64,000 nt of DNA from Gemmatimonadaceae bacterium (lineage in GTDB: Bacteria; Gemmatimonadota; Gemmatimonadetes; Gemmatimonadales; Gemmatimonadaceae), in assembly GCA_019694735.1 (NCBI GenBank), contig JAIBBJ010000006.1:1-64000 (forward strand), read 5' to 3'. The translations under genes were made by a program, and so were the position numbers. Every line of letters starts with the position of its first letter. Within the stretch, counting starts at the first letter, position 1. The notes under the pieces are model-generated. The model was not told the DNA's origin. It did no database searches and worked only from the letters and a program-made list of their open reading frames with translations. Positions 60,905 through 64,000 of this stretch are shown in pieces.

Positions 60905-62875
60905 ATGTGCGGCCTGGCCGGGATCCTGACCACGCGCGCCGAGCGGCGCGCATCGCTCGAACCCGCGCTCGCGCGGCTCCGGCGTCCGCTCACCCACCGC
61001 GGGCCCGATGACGACGGCGCGTGGTGGGACGCCGACGCCGGCATCGGCCTCGGCTTCCGCCGGCTGTCGATCCTGGACCTCTCCCCGGCCGGCCACCAGC
61101 CGATGGCGTCGGCCAGCGGGCGCTACCGGATCGCCTTCAATGGCGAGATCTACAACCACCGGACCCTCCGCGACGAGCTCGCCGGCCTCGGTCACGCGTT
61201 CCGCGGCCACAGCGACACCGAGGTCATCCTCGCCGCGGTCGAGGCGTGGGGCGTGCGCGGCACGCTCCCCCGGCTCGCCGGGATGTTCGCGATCGCACTC
61301 TGGGACGGGGAGGCGCGCACGCTGACGCTCGTGCGGGACCGGCTCGGCAAGAAGCCGCTCTTCGTCGCGCGCGCGCCCGGGCTCGTGCTCTTCGCGTCGG
61401 AGCTCAAGGCCCTCGTGGCGGACCCCGACTTCCCGCGGCGCATCGACGCGAGCCAGCTGCCGGCCTTCGCGCGCTACCTCTACGTGCCGGCGCCGGGCAG
61501 CATCTATCGGGACGTCCTGAAGCTCACCCCCGGCCACCTGCTCACGATCCGCGACGCCGACGCGCCGCTGGCCGCGAGCGAGCCGTGGTGGGAGGCCGAG
61601 CGCGTCGCCGACGCCGGGGCGGCCGCGCGCGGGACGTGGCGCATGGCGGGCGACGAGCGCGTCGCGCTCTCGCACCTGCACGAGCTCCTGCTCACCGCGA
61701 CGCGCGAGCGCCTCGAGTCGGACGTCCCGCTCGGCGCGCTGCTGTCGGGTGGCGTGGATTCGGCGCTCACGGTCGCGCTGATGCAGCAGGTGGCACGCGA
61801 GCCGGTGCGCACGTTCACCATCGGCTTCGACGACGAGGCGATCGACGAGACGGCCGCCGCCGCGCGGATCGCCGCGCACCTCGGCACGCGCCATGTGGAC
61901 TGGCGCGTCGGCGGCGCGGAGGCGCTCGCGGTCGTGCCGGAGCTGCCGCGGATCTTCGATGAGCCGTTCGCGGACCCGTCGGTGATCCCGACGGTGCTCC
62001 TCTGCCGCCTGGCGCGGCGCGACGTGACCGTCGCGCTCTGCGGCGACGGCGGCGACGAGGTCTTCGCCGGCTACACCCGGTACGAGCAGGGCCGGAAGCT
62101 CCTGGGGCGGATCGCCGCGACGCCCGCACCGCTCCGCACGGCGCTCGGCGCGCTGCTCACGACGCCGAGCGCCACGACGTGGGACGCGCTCGCGGCCGTC
62201 GCCCTCGCGGTGGTCCCGCGCGATCGGCGGCCGCCCCTGATCGGCGAGCGCGTGCAGAAGGTCGGGCACCTGTTCGCCCTCGGCGACGCCATCGAAGGGT
62301 ACCGCTCCCTGCGCGCGGCCTGGCTCGACCCGCGCGTGCTGCTCGACGTCGCATCGGAGGCACCGGACCGGTTGCTCGCGGTCCTCGGCGCGCACCCGAC
62401 GCTCGCCCTCGCCGAGCGGATGATGCTCGCGGACCAGGTGACGTACCTGCCCGACGACCTGCTCGCCAAGATCGACCGCGCGTCGATGGCCGTCGGGCTC
62501 GAGGTGCGGGCACCGCTGCTCGACCACCGCGTGCTCGAGTTCGCGTGGACGTTGCCGCACGACCTCCGCGTGCGGCAGGGTACCACGAAGTGGGTGCTGC
62601 GGGAGCTGCTGGCGCGCCACGTGCCGCGCCCGCTCTGGGAACGGCCGAAGCGGTGGTTCACGATGCCGGTACGGGGCTGGCTCACCGGGCCGCTCCGCGA
62701 CTGGGCGGAGTCGCTCCTGACGGACGGGATGCTCCGTGAGGTGCCCGTGCTGCGGGCGTCCGCGGTGCGCGCGGAGTGGGCCCGCGTGCAGGCCGGACGC
62801 GCCGGGAACGGCCACGCGATGTGGGGCGTGCTGCAGCTGCTCGCGTGGTGGCGGGAGTGGCGGCCGACGCTCTGA
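60905..62875 (+). CDS. asnB: Asparagine synthetase B (glutamine-hydrolysing) type
   Basis: The 656-residue protein opens with the nucleophile Cys2 (MCGLAGI), has glutaminase motifs THRGPDDDG and FNGEIYNH, and an AMP-binding P-loop LLSGGVDSALTV (SGGVDS at 281-286). The synthetase half continues to a normal end. Such enzymes make asparagine or amidate sugars/peptides in secondary pathways; no capsule genes are adjacent, so a metabolic or cell-wall role is open. Confidence 0.9.
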   Translation: MCGLAGILTTRAERRASLEPALARLRRPLTHRGPDDDGAWWDADAGIGLGFRRLSILDLSPAGHQPMASASGRYRIAFNGEIYNHRTLRDELAGLGHAFRGHSDTEVILAAVEAWGVRGTLPRLAGMFAIALWDGEARTLTLVRDRLGKKPLFVARAPGLVLFASELKALVADPDFPRRIDASQLPAFARYLYVPAPGSIYRDVLKLTPGHLLTIRDADAPLAASEPWWEAERVADAGAAARGTWRMAGDERVALSHLHELLLTATRERLESDVPLGALLSGGVDSALTVALMQQVAREPVRTFTIGFDDEAIDETAAAARIAAHLGTRHVDWRVGGAEALAVVPELPRIFDEPFADPSVIPTVLLCRLARRDVTVALCGDGGDEVFAGYTRYEQGRKLLGRIAATPAPLRTALGALLTTPSATTWDALAAVALAVVPRDRRPPLIGERVQKVGHLFALGDAIEGYRSLRAAWLDPRVLLDVASEAPDRLLAVLGAHPTLALAERMMLADQVTYLPDDLLAKIDRASMAVGLEVRAPLLDHRVLEFAWTLPHDLRVRQGTTKWVLRELLARHVPRPLWERPKRWFTMPVRGWLTGPLRDWAESLLTDGMLREVPVLRASAVRAEWARVQAGRAGNGHAMWGVLQLLAWWREWRPTL

Positions 62876-62896
62876 CCGGCCGCGCGCCGCGGCCGG
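62876..62896. terminator. Hairpin between convergent asnB and the M16 gene
   Basis: Nine-base perfect arms (62876-62884 and 62888-62896) with a CGC loop begin right after the asnB stop and end just before the M16 stop. Confidence 0.65.
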
Positions 62897-62899
62897 GGC

Positions 62900-64000
62900 T
62901 CAGCCCGCCGTGCGCCCGCGCACGATCCCCTCGATGCGTCGCGCCGGATCGAACCAGCGGGCGGCGGCCTCGCGCATCCGGGCCGTGGTGACCGACGCGA
63001 GGTCCGCCGGGTAGCGGGCGATCGCCCCCAGGTCGTCGTGCATCCACGCGTCGGCGATCTCGCCGAGCACGGCCGCGCCGGAGGACTGCCGGATCTGCCA
63101 GCTGCCGATGGCGAAGGTGCGCGCCTGCCGCAGCTCGGCGTCGGTGATCTCCTCCTCCACGAGCCGGGCGAACTCGCGCAGCAGTCCCTCGCGCGCCTGC
63201 GCCTCCTTCGCCGGAGAGGTCGCGATGTACGCCGCGAACGCGCCGCCGGCGCGCCGGACGAACGGACGGACGTGCACGGTGTAGGCGAGCGACTGCCGGT
63301 CGCGGAGCTCCTCGAAGAAGCGTCCGCCGAGGCCGCTGGCCACGCCGGCGATCAGCTCCGCGTCGAACCGGAGCGGATCGTCCTGCGCCGGCCCGGGGAA
63401 GAGGATCGCGAGCGCGGTCTGCGCCTTGTCGCGTTCCTCCACCTCGACCTGCGCGGCGGCGGGCCAGTCCGGGGGCGCGACGCGGCGCGGCGCCCGCGCC
63501 CGGAGCGCAGCGAAGCGCTTCGCCAGCACGTCGGCCGCCTCCTGCGGGTCGAGGTCGCCCACCGCGACGAGGACGGCCGCCGACTCCGGCACTTGGCGTG
63601 CGTGCCAGCGCACGAGGTCCTCGCGCGTGAGCGCGGCGATGGATGATTCGGAGCCGAGGGTGGAGCGCCCGTACGGGTGCCCCGGCCACGCGGCCGCCCC
63701 GGCGAGCCGGATCGGCTGCCGGTACATGTCGTCCCGCAGCTGCGCGAGGGCCGCCTTCGCCACCGCACGCTCGGCCTCCACGCCGTCCGCCGGGAAGGTC
63801 GGGGCGAGCACGAGGTCCGCGACGAGCTCCGCCGCGGCGGCGAAATGACGCGCCGGCACCCCCATCGTCCACTGCATCGTCTCGGTGCCGCTGCTGGCGC
63901 CCGGGACGCCGCCGAGCCGTTCGGCGTCCTCGGCGAGGCGCGAGGCGCTGCGGTGCACCGTGCCACGGAGCGCGGCCCGCGCCATCAGGGTCGTGACGCC
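62900..64000 (-). CDS. M16-family peptidase domain, C-terminal part (5' end off the right edge)
   Basis: The frame is open to the right edge, so at least 366 residues of a longer protein are present. The visible part is one M16 domain pair: TLMARAALRGT at the site that in active halves is the HxxEH motif, then PTFPADGVEAERAVAKA, GHPYGRSTLGSES and GGRFFEELRDRQSLAY. The zinc motif is missing here, so this is probably the non-catalytic half of an M16 enzyme or a partner subunit. The active half would lie beyond the edge. Confidence 0.82.
   Translation of the reverse strand, partial: GVTTLMARAALRGTVHRSASRLAEDAERLGGVPGASSGTETMQWTMGVPARHFAAAAELVADLVLAPTFPADGVEAERAVAKAALAQLRDDMYRQPIRLAGAAAWPGHPYGRSTLGSESSIAALTREDLVRWHARQVPESAAVLVAVGDLDPQEAADVLAKRFAALRARAPRRVAPPDWPAAAQVEVEERDKAQTALAILFPGPAQDDPLRFDAELIAGVASGLGGRFFEELRDRQSLAYTVHVRPFVRRAGGAFAAYIATSPAKEAQAREGLLREFARLVEEEITDAELRQARTFAIGSWQIRQSSGAAVLGEIADAWMHDDLGAIARYPADLASVTTARMREAAARWFDPARRIEGIVRGRTAG

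Overview
The window looks like chromosome from a high-GC, Gram-negative, diderm bacterium. The envelope gene set (TonB-dependent Oar-like receptor, LptF/LptG, Mla-type lipid transport, TolC-type secretion, type IVa pili) rules out a monoderm. The mix of M28 peptidases, small outer-membrane barrels, YceI, GTG starts and very dense start/stop overlaps suggests Gemmatimonadota. That assignment is an inference; Acidobacteriota or Myxococcota are alternatives. I saw no rRNA, tRNA, CRISPR array, insertion sequence or prophage. Nearly all DNA is coding, and the only gene-free stretch above 300 bases is 53889-54323.

Region 1 (1-12937, all on the minus strand) is a type IV pilus superlocus. In transcription order it reads pilS, pilR, a GT-C membrane glycosyltransferase, a DPM1-like polyprenyl-phosphate sugar synthase, a TMTC-like membrane/TPR O-glycosyltransferase, the major pilin pilA, three minor pilin-like genes, then pilM-N-O-P-Q (pilQ runs off the left edge). 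The kinase, regulator and three glycosylation genes are joined by stop/start overlaps. pilA has a sigma-54 promoter match and a Ser/Thr-rich C-terminal half. I read the locus as a two-component-controlled pilus with a dedicated, eukaryote-like pilin O-glycosylation module; this is the best candidate here for an undescribed system. The motor genes pilB, pilT and pilC, with a ComEA-like gene, form a second cluster at 29618-34552.

Region 2 (13016-28461) holds arfB, a type I-like export operon (ABC protein with altered ATPase motifs, HlyD, TolC, small barrel), several periplasmic proteins, an Hsp15-like S4 protein, infA, a PnuC/NadR-kinase NAD-salvage pair, an M28 peptidase, a porin and YceI. Region 3 (28605-40254) holds a DUF3108 protein, the pilus motor cluster, a second M28-type enzyme and an lptF-lptG-mlaE-mlaD envelope-lipid operon whose ATPases must be encoded elsewhere.

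Region 4 (40457-64000) contains an Oar-like TonB receptor, an APC permease, heme O synthase, an M24 peptidase with a V4R-domain protein, a chain anti-sigma-like/DUF92/flavin reductase/DUF1707, a cytochrome c maturation operon (ccmA-B-C-D) ending in ppa, a STAS protein, acs behind an AT-richer control region, a DsbA-like protein, a cyclic-nucleotide sensor protein, a third M28 peptidase, DUF2461, asnB and a truncated M16 peptidase.

Two genome-wide habits stand out. About twenty gene junctions use ATGA, GTGA or TGATG overlaps, implying coupled translation. A -10-like hexamer of the form TAGCNT or TATCTT recurs upstream of genes that lack a clear upstream partner; in several it sits only 5-7 bases before the start codon, suggesting leaderless transcripts. 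Convergent gene pairs are usually separated by perfect GC-rich hairpins without a U tract.
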